Made by a program: the position numbers and the translations under genes
Notes under the pieces: generated by a model
Database searches by the model: none
Told to the model about the DNA's origin: nothing
The model's input: only the letters and a program-made list of their open reading frames with translations
Part shown: piece by piece, positions 5,525-5,617 of the stretch
How the letters are laid out: every line of letters starts with the position of its first letter
Position numbering within the stretch: position 1 is the stretch's first letter
Source of the DNA: Kosmotogaceae bacterium
Lineage (GTDB): Bacteria; Thermotogota; Thermotogae; Petrotogales; Kosmotogaceae
DNA: 5,617 nucleotides
Direction: 5' to 3'
Assembly (NCBI GenBank): GCA_003444085.1
Contig: DLVL01000110.1
Location: forward strand, 1-5,617

Positions 5525-5617
5525 ACCCCAAACCCTGCACCCTATACCCTGAATTCGTAACCCCGGACCCTGGAACTCGGGACCCTGGACTGTGTCTTTG
5601 TAACCCTGGACCCGGGA
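5525..5617 (+). repeat. ACCCTGG heptad array, copy 3 (cut by window edge)
   Basis: The longest array in the window. Consecutive heptads are ACCCCAA (5525), ACCCTGC (5532), ACCCTAT (5539), ACCCTGA (5546), ATTCGTA (5553), ACCCCGG (5560), ACCCTGG (5567) and AACTCGG (5574). After a one-base slip come ACCCTGG (5582), two diverged units, ACCCTGG (5603) and ACCCGGG (5610). The last 59 bases equal 3731-3789 exactly. The expected closing hairpin lies past the window end. Confidence 0.9.

Noticed and set aside
5337..5540. Minus-strand 67-residue open frame upstream of the ATPase
   Set aside because: It covers the CGAAAACTCC module, spacer and promoter; it has no good Shine-Dalgarno and would place the ATPase promoter inside a gene.
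5525..5617. CRISPR array or telomere
   Set aside because: Units are seven bases without spacers, so not CRISPR; copies are internal and dispersed in bacterial DNA, so not a telomere despite the CCCT-rich look.

Overview
The window reads as bacterial DNA of moderate GC, with strong Shine-Dalgarno sites and frequent GTG starts. The intergenic repeat style (ACCCTGG-type arrays, CGAAAACTCC modules), a family-expanded DUF234-type ATPase and a decayed MocR-type regulator remind me of mesophilic Thermotogota such as Mesotoga. That assignment is recollection and inference; the window contains no marker gene. The first and last 23 bases are identical and lie in a repeat, so this is probably a contig that broke in repeats at both ends.

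Layout. Bases 1-66 hold the end of a dispersed repeat. Bases 39-1508 (minus strand) are a dead MocR-family regulator (GntR helix-turn-helix plus aminotransferase-like domain). Almost all of it can be reconstructed across three frameshifts and two in-frame stops, and its last codons and stop lie inside the repeat. Bases 1509-2114 are mostly non-coding, with one weakly supported small plus-strand ORF behind a good Shine-Dalgarno. Bases 2115-2459 (minus) look like decayed coding sequence of unknown identity. Bases 2460-3353 (minus) encode an intact 297-residue protein made only of seven WD40 repeats, with a convincing Shine-Dalgarno, a promoter with an extended -10, and a leader hairpin. Bases 3544-3827 are a composite intergenic repeat region. 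Bases 3936-5297 (minus) encode an intact 453-residue AAA ATPase with a C-terminal DUF234 / PD-(D/E)XK-like domain, preceded by its own promoter. Bases 5369-5617 carry another copy of the composite repeat.

The two intact genes are both on the minus strand but have separate promoters and are separated by about 580 bases of repeat-rich DNA, so they are probably independent units and not an operon. The most distinctive structure is not a gene. It is a repeat family built on a degenerate 7-base period (ACCCTGG and variants), with an opposite-strand AGGTTNN heptad tract, a doubled CGAAAACTCC module and several hairpins. Copies in the same orientation delimit the ATPase gene on both sides and also the MocR/WD40 segment. 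The pattern suggests repeat-bounded accessory cassettes in a decaying, recombination-prone region. I see no evidence for a complete defence or biosynthetic system.
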